A model generated the notes under the pieces. It saw only the letters and a program-made list of their open reading frames with translations, ran no database searches and was not told the DNA's origin. This document shows, in pieces, positions 1 through 7,369 of a stretch of DNA of 7,411 nucleotides. The position numbers and the translations under genes were made by a program. Position 1 is the stretch's first letter, and each line of letters opens with the position of its first letter. Source of the DNA: Chitinophagales bacterium (GTDB taxonomy: Bacteria > Bacteroidota > Bacteroidia > Chitinophagales > UBA2359); NCBI GenBank assembly GCA_020629335.1, contig JAHDDN010000263.1, positions 1 to 7,411 on the forward strand, in the 5' to 3' direction.

Positions 1-1129
1 TAGTTGAATCATCTACCGCATTTGGAGGATTATTAGGATTACAGCTTTCAGCTACTGTTATTGTTATAAATGCTTCATGACAAACCGTACCAGCACAAGC
101 CGTTACTATTATATTCTCTACTCCTGAAAAACCTGGAAGTGGAGTATAAACAAAGCATCCATTATCTACATTTATGCTACATGGATAGTTCGTATTAACA
201 TCTGTAATTTCATAAGCCTGTCCGTCGAATTGACAGAAGTCTGGACATAGCGTAATAGAAGTCATTAACTCTGTACAGTCTGTAATTGGAGTGTTCACAC
301 ATGGTTCAACTCCGCCATCAACTGTTATATAAACAGTTGCTGTATCTTCTCCTCCATTACCATCACAGATTGTGTATGTAAATGTATCAGTTCCAGAGAA
401 TCCTGGAGCTGGTGTGTATATGAAGTTATTTCCTGATTGAGCTACAGTTCCATTAACTGGTGCTGTATTACCGCAAACTGTTAAGTTATCACCATCTGGA
501 TCGCTATCATTTCCTAAAACATTAATTGTTACAGGATCTCCATTAGAAGTATTCACATCGTCAACTGCTACTGGAGGATTATTATCACTACCACAACTTT
601 CTGCTACAGTAACATAGATTGTAAGATTATCACAAGCTGCATTATTACATGCTGTTATTTCTAAAGTTTCATTTCCTAAGAATGCTGGAAGCGGAGTATA
701 AGTCACACAACCATTATCCGTATTAATGCTACATTGGTATAAGTTGGATACTCCTGTGATTTCGTAAGCCCCTGTTAATCCACAGAAGTCTGGACAAATA
801 GTAAGCGACTCATTTGGAGTAATACACTCACTAATAGGATCATTTGTACATGGGGTAATACCCATTGCAACATCTACATATATAGTTGTTGTTGATTGAC
901 CGCCTTCACCATCACAGATTGTATAAGTAAAGGTATCTACACCAACGAAGCCTGCGTTCGGAGTATAAATAAAGTTATCTCCTGATTGAACAACTGTTCC
1001 ATTAACTGGTGCAGTATTACCACAAATATAGATATCATCACCATCTGGATCTGAGTCATTATTCAATGCTGGTATTGTTACTGGTGTATTGTGTGGAGTT
1101 GAGTGATAATCACTTACTGCCACTGGAGG
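1..1129 (-). repeat. Tandem coding repeat of about 552 bp (A+B module pair) in the giant adhesin
   Basis: Anchoring on the Asn-Pro-Pro linker that opens each A module, one unit spans 1129-578 (184 codons), the next 577-29 (183 codons), and a third begins at 28 and runs off the window. Each unit is one tandem-95-like A module plus one Cys-rich B module. The two A modules match at about 48 of 67 aligned residues over their cores (hand alignment). The stretch encoding NDSDPDGD is nearly identical at the DNA level around 490, 1045 and 1330. An older, more diverged B-A pair precedes them (residues about 507-688). The array could expand or contract by recombination; that is inference. Confidence 0.85.
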
Positions 1130-3199
1130 TGTATTAACTACACAACCACAAGCTGCATTAATTGTAACTAATGCAGTACTCATCGCTCCACTTGCATCAC
1201 AAATAGTGTATACAAATATGTCAGTACCACAGTGAGTGCCATTCGGAGTATAAATAAAGTTATTACCAGATAATGTTACCGAACCATAAGATGGCTGACT
1301 ATTATCACAGATTGAAATATTATCACCATCTGGATCTGAATCATTGCTTAATACATCGATTGTAACTGCATCACAAGATGCGTCTACCACATCAGGTTGA
1401 GCTACTGGAGGTGTATTACAGTTACCTACTACTATTTCAACACAGTATTGGACACATGCTCCACTATCATTACAAGTTGTGATTACCATATACTCTGTTC
1501 CTGCAAAACCAGGAAGGGCAGTGTACTCGATGCAACCACCATTGATACCTGTGCTACATGGGTATAGTACATCTACATTTGTAATTGTATAGTCTGGGCC
1601 TGATAAATAATCAGGTAAGCATATATTAGTTGGCTCTGCCGCCTCTACACATAATGTCATAGAAGGCACTGAACAGAACTCTATAGGTGGAACATCATCC
1701 GCTTCAAAACCGAAGTCAGACTGACCAATAATAGTATCACCATTTTCATTGATAGTGATTGTATAGAAGTTCGCTGTTGTTGAATCATAAGATGCTGGGC
1801 CATTTCCTACTATTATAGTATAAGAACCCTCAGATAAGCCTGCAAAAGTATAATTACCATCTGCATCCGTATAAGTGGTTAATTCATCTCCATTAGGTAA
1901 TACTAATGTAACTTGAATACCAGCTATACCCATCTCACCTGGATCTTGTATACCATCACCATCTAAGTCATGGAAGACTTTACTTGAGATTACACTTGAA
2001 CCTGGAACATCAACATCGACAGTATTATCATTATTATCACTTTGTGGTTCATTACAAACATAATAAGTTGGTAAAGTTAAGCTTGTTGCTCCTGAGCAAG
2101 ATGTTAGATCATTTATCTCAATTACTACAGATGATTCTGATAAAGATGGATCAAAAGCGATTCCGTTAATCTCTAAATCTGTTGTGCCAGAAGCATCATA
2201 AGAATAAGTAGAACCAATAGCTAAACCATTAACATGAACATTAAATTCGCCGCTATCATTACCGCTGATTGTTAAGTTTAATCCGTAAGTATTGCCACAA
2301 CTATAATTATCAAGTGTAGCTACTACACTAGGACCTCCCACTGTGTAAATGATTTCTTGTGTACATTCAACTGCATTACCACACTCATCCGTTGCTTGAT
2401 AAGTTCGATAAATCGTTGTAATACAATTTTCTGTTGTCATATCATCACCTAAGTGAGTAATTGTTGGATTATCATCACATCCATCAGATGCAGCAACACT
2501 GTTCACATCTGGAGAAGGTACTGAATCTGGATTATTTCCTAGTGATAAAGTACTTGGACATGTTAATGAAGGAGGGGTATTATCTTCAAGCGTAATTAAC
2601 TGATCCATTGTAGAAACATTTCCACATGCATCAGTTGCTGACCAAGTTCTAACAATAATACCTGTATTACTACAAGCTGTTAAACCACTTAAGTCATCTT
2701 GATAAACTGGGGTAATAGCCGCAGTATTTCCACAACCATCTGAGGCAGTTGCTAAGCCCACTAATCCATAAGAAGGATCTAATGAACCACCACACTCAAG
2801 AGTAACTTCATCTGGGACAAATAAATTAGGAGCAGTATCATCAGCAATAACAATTTGCTGTTCTCCACTAAGTGTTCCACAGGATTCACTGGTGGCTGTC
2901 CACGTTCTGACTATTACTCCCGTACCATTACAGGCTGTTAAAGCTGTAATATCATCCTCATAATAAATATCAATAGCACCGCATCCATCGGAAGCTGTGC
3001 CATCAGAAGCTGTGGGGAAAGCTCCACCCCCTAAATAGGCTTCTCCCGAACTGGTCGGTAGAATAGAGCTTCCACATTCTACGAGTATGTCGTCAGGAAT
3101 AACTAAGTCTTGTGCACACGCATAGTCTGGCTTCAAAACGAAGCAGAATATGCTGAATAGCATCAAGACTTTAAATAAACGACAGTAGATGTTTTTCAT
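1..3199 (-). CDS. Giant secreted multidomain adhesin-like protein (HYR, SdrD-B and tandem-95-like modules), C-terminus off the left edge
   Basis: The frame is open from an ATG at 3199 to the left edge, giving 1066 complete codons with no stop, so only the N-terminal part is present. Residues 1-29 are a signal peptide (Lys/Arg, a hydrophobic core, then ACA|Q). Three HYR-like domains follow at about 31-117, 118-204 and 206-286, with recurring SDGC, RTW and ATDxCGN motifs. Residues 290-383 are an Ig-like stretch. Residues 405-500 are an SdrD-B-like domain with a DLDGDG loop (D411, D413, D415, D419, E422) that may bind calcium. From about 507 the order is B-A-A-B-A-B. A modules are tandem-95 / cadherin-like with NDSDPDGD and YTPxxGF. 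B modules are related but Cys-rich. In total there are 56 Cys. Proteins of this architecture in Bacteroidota are usually T9SS-exported adhesins or matrix proteins; the sorting domain would lie outside the window. Export is well supported, the binding partner is unknown. No Shine-Dalgarno site is visible; the leader is A-rich. The start is chosen because the signal peptide follows it directly. Confidence 0.9.
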   Translation of the reverse strand, partial: MKNIYCRLFKVLMLFSIFCFVLKPDYACAQDLVIPDDILVECGSSILPTSSGEAYLGGGAFPTASDGTASDGCGAIDIYYEDDITALTACNGTGVIVRTWTATSESCGTLSGEQQIVIADDTAPNLFVPDEVTLECGGSLDPSYGLVGLATASDGCGNTAAITPVYQDDLSGLTACSNTGIIVRTWSATDACGNVSTMDQLITLEDNTPPSLTCPSTLSLGNNPDSVPSPDVNSVAASDGCDDNPTITHLGDDMTTENCITTIYRTYQATDECGNAVECTQEIIYTVGGPSVVATLDNYSCGNTYGLNLTISGNDSGEFNVHVNGLAIGSTYSYDASGTTDLEINGIAFDPSLSESSVVIEINDLTSCSGATSLTLPTYYVCNEPQSDNNDNTVDVDVPGSSVISSKVFHDLDGDGIQDPGEMGIAGIQVTLVLPNGDELTTYTDADGNYTFAGLSEGSYTIIVGNGPASYDSTTANFYTITINENGDTIIGQSDFGFEADDVPPIEFCSVPSMTLCVEAAEPTNICLPDYLSGPDYTITNVDVLYPCSTGINGGCIEYTALPGFAGTEYMVITTCNDSGACVQYCVEIVVGNCNTPPVAQPDVVDASCDAVTIDVLSNDSDPDGDNISICDNSQPSYGSVTLSGNNFIYTPNGTHCGTDIFVYTICDASGAMSTALVTINAACGCVVNTPPVAVSDYHSTPHNTPVTIPALNNDSDPDGDDIYICGNTAPVNGTVVQSGDNFIYTPNAGFVGVDTFTYTICDGEGGQSTTTIYVDVAMGITPCTNDPISECITPNESLTICPDFCGLTGAYEITGVSNLYQCSINTDNGCVTYTPLPAFLGNETLEITACNNAACDNLTIYVTVAESCGSDNNPPVAVDDVNTSNGDPVTINVLGNDSDPDGDNLTVCGNTAPVNGTVAQSGNNFIYTPAPGFSGTDTFTYTICDGNGGEDTATVYITVDGGVEPCVNTPITDCTELMTSITLCPDFCQFDGQAYEITDVNTNYPCSINVDNGCFVYTPLPGFSGVENIIVTACAGTVCHEAFITITVAESCNPNNPPNAVDDST

Positions 3200-4080
3200 A
3201 TTTTGAATTTTTGAATATACTTTTCTTTTCTTCTAAGTAATAAGATTTGAAACACCTGTAGTAAAAAAAATAAACAGACTATATCAGAGTTACATCAAAC
3301 AAATATCTTGCCACAAGCAGGCTTAAAAAGTATGCCATTGTAAGCGTAGAAATGATTAAATCAGATGTTCAAAAGAAATAAGTCCTATAAAAATAATCAC
3401 CATTTAGTCAGTTTACGTTTTATTTAATGTAAAAGTTTCTCTTAGTGATTGTGGTTAAATCTTTAATTTCATAGTATAAGTAGCAAGTCCATGTTTTCAT
3501 TTAAATGATAATAGGATTTATAATTCTTATAGAAAAAAACAAAGGGGCTTGTTATTCAAGCAGGTATAAAAAATATTAAAGCTCTAATGTCAATAGATTG
3601 TGTAGGTTTATCAAATCATTTAATATTATGAGTGGCGATATTTTGAAAAAACATAAAATCTTAACTGTCTGTAAATCAAAAATAATCAATAAAACAAAAT
3701 TAACAATAATTACATTTCATATACCTAACAAATGCCATAAAAATAGATTCTCATAACTGAGCTTAAATAAATGCCTTATATAAAAAAACAGGAGCTACAT
3801 TTTTTTTTCGTTAATTCAATGATTCTATAAATTAAGAATTAGCTAGAATATCGCTAAGTATTTGATAGTCTTTTTTTTGAACAATAATTTATCATCTATC
3901 AATTTAATTTTACTCACCCTTGTTATAGGTATAATTATTTCTATCAATTATTTTTTATTTATTGCTTGGCACTATTTGTATCAAATAGAAGAATTGATTT
4001 TAATAAAAATTCGTACAGTAATACAACTGGCAAAACAATTGCTTAAAATACTTGTATGCAATACTGTATATTTTAAAAAG
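3200..4080. other. Long AT-rich intergenic region without a convincing gene
   Basis: This gap lies between the start of the giant adhesin gene and the terminator of the LamG gene. It is very AT-rich, has many stops in all frames and contains homopolymer runs (for example eight T near 3801). The only open frame of any length on the plus strand starts with TTG at 3862 and runs into the terminator stem, and I do not regard it as a gene. I saw no tRNA, CRISPR repeats or strong hairpins. Its likely content is the promoter and a long leader for the adhesin gene. A degraded gene or a small RNA cannot be excluded from sequence alone. Confidence 0.6.
3677..3706 (-). promoter_or_regulatory. Possible Bacteroidota-type promoter for the adhesin gene
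   Basis: Read on the minus strand, TTG (3706-3704) is followed after 19 bp by TATTTTTG (3684-3677). This fits the Bacteroidota consensus of a -33 TTG and a -7 TAnnTTTG with about 19-21 bp between them. It would leave a leader of roughly 470 nt before the ATG at 3199. The region is so AT-rich that a chance match is quite possible, and the -7-like TAATTTTG at 3702-3695 lacks a well-spaced TTG. Confidence 0.3.
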
Positions 4081-4115
4081 AAAAGGCTTGCGAATCATAA
4101 ATTCGCAAGCCTTTT
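4081..4115 (-). terminator. Intrinsic terminator of the LamG gene, potentially bidirectional
   Basis: A perfect 15-bp stem (4081-4095 with 4101-4115; core GGCTTGCGAAT) closes a 5-nt loop. It starts 24 bp after the stop codon of the LamG gene. On the minus strand the stem is followed by a T-rich tract (CTTTTTAAAA), and on the plus strand the T run also extends past the stem, so it could stop transcription from either side. No plus-strand gene is evident that would need it. Confidence 0.9.
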
Positions 4116-4139
4116 TTAGTTTCTACTTTAGTTTTTCGA

Positions 4140-5165
4140 TTACTTTTCTACTAACAATTTTAAATAAGTTGTTCTTTCTTTGTCGTACAACTTGATCAAA
4201 TAATAAGCAGCTTGATATTCACTTAAATCAATATCCACTCTATCTCCATTAATATTAATTCGCTCAATTAACTGCCCATTAACATTAAAGATTTCTAATT
4301 GCTCCAGTTTGTTATTAGCTATTAACAAGCTTGTTTTATCGGTTGCTGGATTAGGAAATAGTTCAACGCCCCAGTCTTCCATAATGGCTGTATTATCATC
4401 TGTAGAAGAGTTAACTATCTCGTTTTCATAGAAATCGAATGGTGTTTCTTGATTATAAACGGCTCCGCTTATGAATCCGTTATTTTGTTGTTTGGAGTGA
4501 TCAATAGCTAATTCGCCTTCCCCTTCCTCAAAATTCCAATAAGCGATAATATTTTCATTTTGGCTTACTTGATGATACATGATTTTATTAAGGGTGCTAG
4601 GTGTTAGTGCTTTATTCCATATTTGAACTTCATCCATTGCTCCTCTAAAAGCAAAGGAACCTGCACTTGAAAGATCATTCCCTAAACGTAAGATTGTTCC
4701 TGCATTTAGGATAGAAGCATCCGTATATTCCTGAGCGATGAAAGCTCCGTTCTTATAAAATTCGATTGTATTTCTTTCATCTGAGTATACGAAAGCGATA
4801 TGTTCCCATTTTTCTTCGTCTACTTTCAGTTTTAGTTTACCATTATAGGTTCCTTTATTACCCATGAACCACCTTATCTTCTTACCATATAATCTGAAGG
4901 CCCATGTTCCTCTAGTATTAGAGGAATCTATATAGTCAATTAGTGCCTCTCTTTTTTTGTCATCGGCTCGTTTGACCCACATAGAGATCGTCATTTCGTC
5001 TAATGCTTCATAATTATCATTGGCTGCTATTTGTATGAAGTCATCAATACCATCAAATTGTAGAGAGTATTGGTTAATAGGGCTTATTTCTTGTGCTTCA
5101 GTATACAAATTGAAGCAGAGAAAGGTGATTAAAAGTAAGTGTATTTTATTCATTGCTATTTTCAT
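4140..5165 (-). CDS. Secreted LamG-like (concanavalin A-like fold) protein with T9SS type A C-terminal sorting domain
   Basis: The 341-residue protein starts with a signal peptide (MNKIHLLLITFLCF, cleavage likely after A24 with Q25 first in the mature chain). The ATG at 5165 gives an N-terminus of MKIAMNK; Met5 (codon at 5153) is an equally plausible start. Residues about 32-190 match the Laminin_G_3 / LamG-like pattern: SLQFDGIDDFIQI, MTISMWVKR, WEHIAFVYS, IEFYKNG, AMDEVQIWNKAL. Residues 206-238 (IAYWNFEEGEGELAIDHS, then NNGFISGAVYN) are the type of segment that often follows or repeats LamG. After a linker (about 243-265), residues 266-341 form a T9SS type A (Por_Secre_tail) domain: VELFPNPATD, LEIFNVNGQLI and a YYLIKLYD strand. 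It is expected to cross the outer membrane by T9SS and be released or anchored on the surface. The ligand, perhaps glycan or protein, is unknown. It has its own terminator, and no clear promoter was found upstream. Confidence 0.9.
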   Translation of the reverse strand: MKIAMNKIHLLLITFLCFNLYTEAQEISPINQYSLQFDGIDDFIQIAANDNYEALDEMTISMWVKRADDKKREALIDYIDSSNTRGTWAFRLYGKKIRWFMGNKGTYNGKLKLKVDEEKWEHIAFVYSDERNTIEFYKNGAFIAQEYTDASILNAGTILRLGNDLSSAGSFAFRGAMDEVQIWNKALTPSTLNKIMYHQVSQNENIIAYWNFEEGEGELAIDHSKQQNNGFISGAVYNQETPFDFYENEIVNSSTDDNTAIMEDWGVELFPNPATDKTSLLIANNKLEQLEIFNVNGQLIERININGDRVDIDLSEYQAAYYLIKLYDKERTTYLKLLVEK

Positions 5166-5213
5166 TTATTGAACTCATTTAAAGTTTTATAATTGGCTTA
5201 GGGATGGAAGTGG

Positions 5214-5316
5214 TATGTGGCGTCCATGATGTTACTTACGGAGCTTAGGCAGACGTAGGCTGGCCCGCAGGGCAGACAAGTCTGCCTTAGCGTAGTAGTA
5301 ACAGCATAGCCACATA
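5214..5316. repeat. Interrupted inverted repeat, about 103 bp
   Basis: Three blocks pair in nested order: TATGTGGC (5214-5221) with GCCACATA (5309-5316), TGTTACT (5230-5236) with AGTAACA (5297-5303), and AGGCAGAC (5247-5254) with GTCTGCCT (5280-5287). The bases between them match imperfectly. A competing inner hairpin, GGCAGAC-AA-GTCTGCC (5271-5286), shares the same right arm, so two mutually exclusive folds are possible. Confidence 0.75.
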
Positions 5317-5332
5317 AGAACGGACAGCCCGA

Positions 5333-5407
5333 CCCTTCCTAATATTTTCATGCGAGGGCGGACACATAGGTACCGCCTCTACTGGCGCATGAAAATATTA
5401 GGAAGGG
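5333..5407. repeat. Perfect 22-bp inverted repeat with nested G+C-rich stem
   Basis: The arms 5333-5354 and 5386-5407 are perfect reverse complements (22 of 22; they begin CCCTTCCTAATA and end TTCATGCG in the left arm). The 31-bp centre contains a second stem, GAGGGCGG (5354-5361) with CCGCCTC (5373-5379), which has one bulged G, and a GGTACC palindrome (5369-5374). No T run follows on either strand, so it is not a classic intrinsic terminator. Confidence 0.85.
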
Positions 5408-5479
5408 GAAGCCCCAAATTAATTAATCGCTTACAAAAGTTTGTAGGTAGATACAAATATCTGTCCCTATACGATTGAC

Positions 5480-5520
5480 AAAAAATAATTCAGGGAAGTT
5501 CCCAATAGGCTTATTTCCCT
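5480..5520 (-). terminator. Weak candidate terminator of the TPR glycosyltransferase gene
   Basis: On the minus strand AGGGAA (5520-5515), which overlaps the last codons, can pair with TTCCCT (5497-5492); a shorter GGGAA/TTCCC hairpin at 5493-5503 competes. A run of six T (5485-5480) follows after a few bases. The stem is short and the loop long, so termination may be inefficient or occur further on in the palindromic element. Confidence 0.3.
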
Positions 5521-7352
5521 ACTAGTTCTTTCAGCCTTTGAAGATAATCTTTCTGTATTGAAAAGCCAAGTTTTTTAGCTTGCTGGGCGTCTTCCCAGGC
5601 TTTTTGTGGTTGATTTAACTTATAATAACAGAAGGAGCGATTCATGAAATATTGGCCATTTTTGTCATCCATTGAGATCGCTTTATTAAAATCTTTAATG
5701 GCTTTTTGGAATTCGTTTTTCTTATTGAATAGTAAACTTCCTCTATTATTATAGGCTTCCGTTAAGTTTGGATTGAGTTTGATGGTTTTATTAAAATCTG
5801 CTAAGGCTTTATCGTATTCTTCTGTTTCATAGAATTGAATGAGTCCTCGCCCGTAAATGGCTTCGACATAGTCTGGCTTTAGTTTGATCGCTGCATTATA
5901 GTCTGCTAAAGCTTTATCTATATTCTTGAGTTTATAGAAATGTAATACACCTCTATTATAGTAAGCATCTTTATAGTTTGGTTTTATTTTGATGGCATTA
6001 TTATAGTCAGTGAGTGCCTTTTGATAGTTTTCTTCTATATAATGGTATACGAGGCCTCTATTAAAGTGCGCATATGGCACTCTATTGTTTTTGTTGATGA
6101 CATCTGTCCAAAGGGTTTTGCTGTCTTTCCAGACTTTAGTTCTTTCAAATGTTAAATAGGAAAACACTAAACTAGCTATTAGCAAGAGTCCTCCTAGTAT
6201 TTGAGCGTATAGCTTTCGATCTTTATTATTGATTAGTTCTTCAAATAATTTGCCTAAAATGAAGAAAAGGCCAATATAGGGTATGTAGGTATAGCGATCT
6301 GATATGATAGCACCACCAACAGATACAAACTGAAGGGTCAGTGCAATGGTGATGAAGTAGAAGCTGATTCCGTAAAAGAATATTTTATTTTTCTTCCATA
6401 AGAAAGCCGTTATAGCCAATAGGCCTATTATTAGTATGGGAGCTATATAAAAAATAGGTGGTAACTCCTTAATTAATGGATAAGGGTAGAATGCGGATAG
6501 ATTAATGGGTACAAACATTTTAACGATATACATGAGTGCGGCATAAGAGGCAAACATGCTACGTTGAATAATATTTAATTCGTCCATACTGCCTAAGGCG
6601 GAACTTTCTGTTTGGAAGTGTATGGTTAATAGACCGAATATAACTGCTAAGATGAAGTGAGGAATTTTCTCTAAAACTACTTTTATGTTCCATTTTCGGC
6701 TTAGGAAATAGTCTGTTAATAATAAGACTACAGGTAAGGTGACTGCTGTAGCTTTGGACATCAATGAGCAAAAGAATAAAAGTAGGCTGATCCAATAAGC
6801 TCCTTTGCGCTCTGTTTTTACATATTTAATGTAAGTAATTAGGCTTAATAAGAAGAAGAGTGAATAAAGTACATCTTTTCGCTCTGAGACCCAAGTAACA
6901 GATTCTACGTGCATTGGGTGTATTCCAAAGAAAGCTGCTACGATGAGGGCAGCGATTACTTTTTTATTGTTTAGGTGATATATAAATAGGAATACTAAAA
7001 AGGTATTGATTAAGTGTAATAAGACATTAGTTAGATGATAGCCAAATGGATTAAGCTCTCCAATTTGATAATTAATAGCTAGGGAAAGCATTGTAAAGGG
7101 ATGATAAAGGGATCTTTCAGAGGTGGTGAAGATACCTTTTATATGTTCCCAAGAAAGGCTAGTGATAAGATTGTTTTTGACTACATAATATGGATCATCC
7201 CAATTGGTAAACTCGGCACTTAAAGAAGGAAAGAAAGCAAGGAAGCTTAATATTAGGATAGGGATGATTCCCCAAGCATATTTTCGTTGCCACCAATTAT
7301 TTGTAGGGCTTGGTGAGTTTAAGTTAGGATTTGTTGTGCCATTTGATTTCAT
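5511..7352 (-). CDS. Polytopic membrane protein with GT-C (TMTC-like) glycosyltransferase core and C-terminal TPR repeats
   Basis: The 613-residue protein has a short, polar, cytosolic N-tail, about 11-13 membrane segments between residues 28 and 400, and five TPRs. The signature positions are those of bacterial TMTC / GT-C-type proteins: an acidic motif in the first outer loop (NWDDPYYV, W51 D52 D53), YHPFTMLSLAINY (83-95), HPMHVESVTWVSERKD (145-160), VPINLSAFYPYP (281-292) and SDRYTYIPYIG (351-361). In GT-C enzymes the first-loop acidic residues are needed for transfer from a polyprenyl-linked sugar. Residues 426-599 carry five 35-residue TPRs (NRGxxxxxxxxYxKALxDYNxAIKLKPxY), placed in the periplasm by the positive-inside rule, as in TMTC proteins. 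The likely role is protein or lipid glycosylation at the periplasmic face; donor and acceptor are unknown. The start at 7352 is the only ATG before Met88. The gene lies just after a terminator and 345 bp before the LamG gene. Enzymatic activity is inferred from motifs only. Confidence 0.85.
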   Translation of the reverse strand: MKSNGTTNPNLNSPSPTNNWWQRKYAWGIIPILILSFLAFFPSLSAEFTNWDDPYYVVKNNLITSLSWEHIKGIFTTSERSLYHPFTMLSLAINYQIGELNPFGYHLTNVLLHLINTFLVFLFIYHLNNKKVIAALIVAAFFGIHPMHVESVTWVSERKDVLYSLFFLLSLITYIKYVKTERKGAYWISLLLFFCSLMSKATAVTLPVVLLLTDYFLSRKWNIKVVLEKIPHFILAVIFGLLTIHFQTESSALGSMDELNIIQRSMFASYAALMYIVKMFVPINLSAFYPYPLIKELPPIFYIAPILIIGLLAITAFLWKKNKIFFYGISFYFITIALTLQFVSVGGAIISDRYTYIPYIGLFFILGKLFEELINNKDRKLYAQILGGLLLIASLVFSYLTFERTKVWKDSKTLWTDVINKNNRVPYAHFNRGLVYHYIEENYQKALTDYNNAIKIKPNYKDAYYNRGVLHFYKLKNIDKALADYNAAIKLKPDYVEAIYGRGLIQFYETEEYDKALADFNKTIKLNPNLTEAYNNRGSLLFNKKNEFQKAIKDFNKAISMDDKNGQYFMNRSFCYYKLNQPQKAWEDAQQAKKLGFSIQKDYLQRLKELVGK

Positions 7353-7369
7353 AGATAACCTTATTGGTG

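Larger units (their letters stand above)
5196..5415. repeat. G+C-rich structured intergenic element of unknown type
   Basis: The gap between the LamG gene and the TPR gene (5166-5510) contains about 200 bp that are about 52% G+C by count, well above the AT-rich flanks. It is built from two adjacent inverted repeats, described separately, with the short spacer 5317-5332. A small GGGG-AAG-CCCC hairpin (5405-5415) follows on the right. It has no sensible ORF. The composition and dense palindromes suggest a dispersed REP/MITE-like element or a structured RNA. Dispersal cannot be shown from one copy. The flanks 5166-5195 and 5416-5479 are AT-rich and featureless. Confidence 0.6.

Noticed and set aside
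29..1129. Regularly spaced repeats considered as a CRISPR-like array
   Set aside because: The period is about 552 bp, stays in one reading frame and encodes protein modules, so it is a coding repeat.
1984..2169. Plus-strand 61-codon open frame
   Set aside because: It is antisense to the SdrD-B / Ig-like part of the adhesin gene, and its His/Tyr/Leu-rich composition is a shadow of that coding sequence.
1..3199. Enrichment of Bacteroidota O-glycosylation sequons (D-S/T-A/I/L/V/M/T) in the adhesin as a link to the glycosyltransferase
   Set aside because: I count about six core sites (Asp 121, 225, 472, 488, 952, 1064), roughly what chance gives for such an Asp/Ser/Thr-rich protein of this length.
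3547..3561. Small GCTTG-TTATT-CAAGC hairpin in the intergenic region
   Set aside because: The 5-bp stem has no T run and no gene nearby to terminate, so it is not distinguishable from chance.
3315..3571. Short similar strings (CAAGCAGG followed by A-rich sequence at 3315 and 3557; ATGCC motifs near 3333, 3732 and 3769)
   Set aside because: The matches are short and not extended by flanking similarity, so they are expected in AT-rich DNA of this length.
3862..4119. Plus-strand 85-codon open frame with TTG start and a hydrophobic N-terminal half
   Set aside because: It lies in extremely AT-rich DNA where Phe/Ile/Leu-rich frames arise by chance, has no ribosome site or family resemblance, and its end is made of the terminator stem of the LamG gene.
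6559..6795. Minus-strand 78-codon open frame inside the glycosyltransferase gene
   Set aside because: It is an alternative frame of the membrane-domain coding sequence with no independent start signal or recognisable domain.
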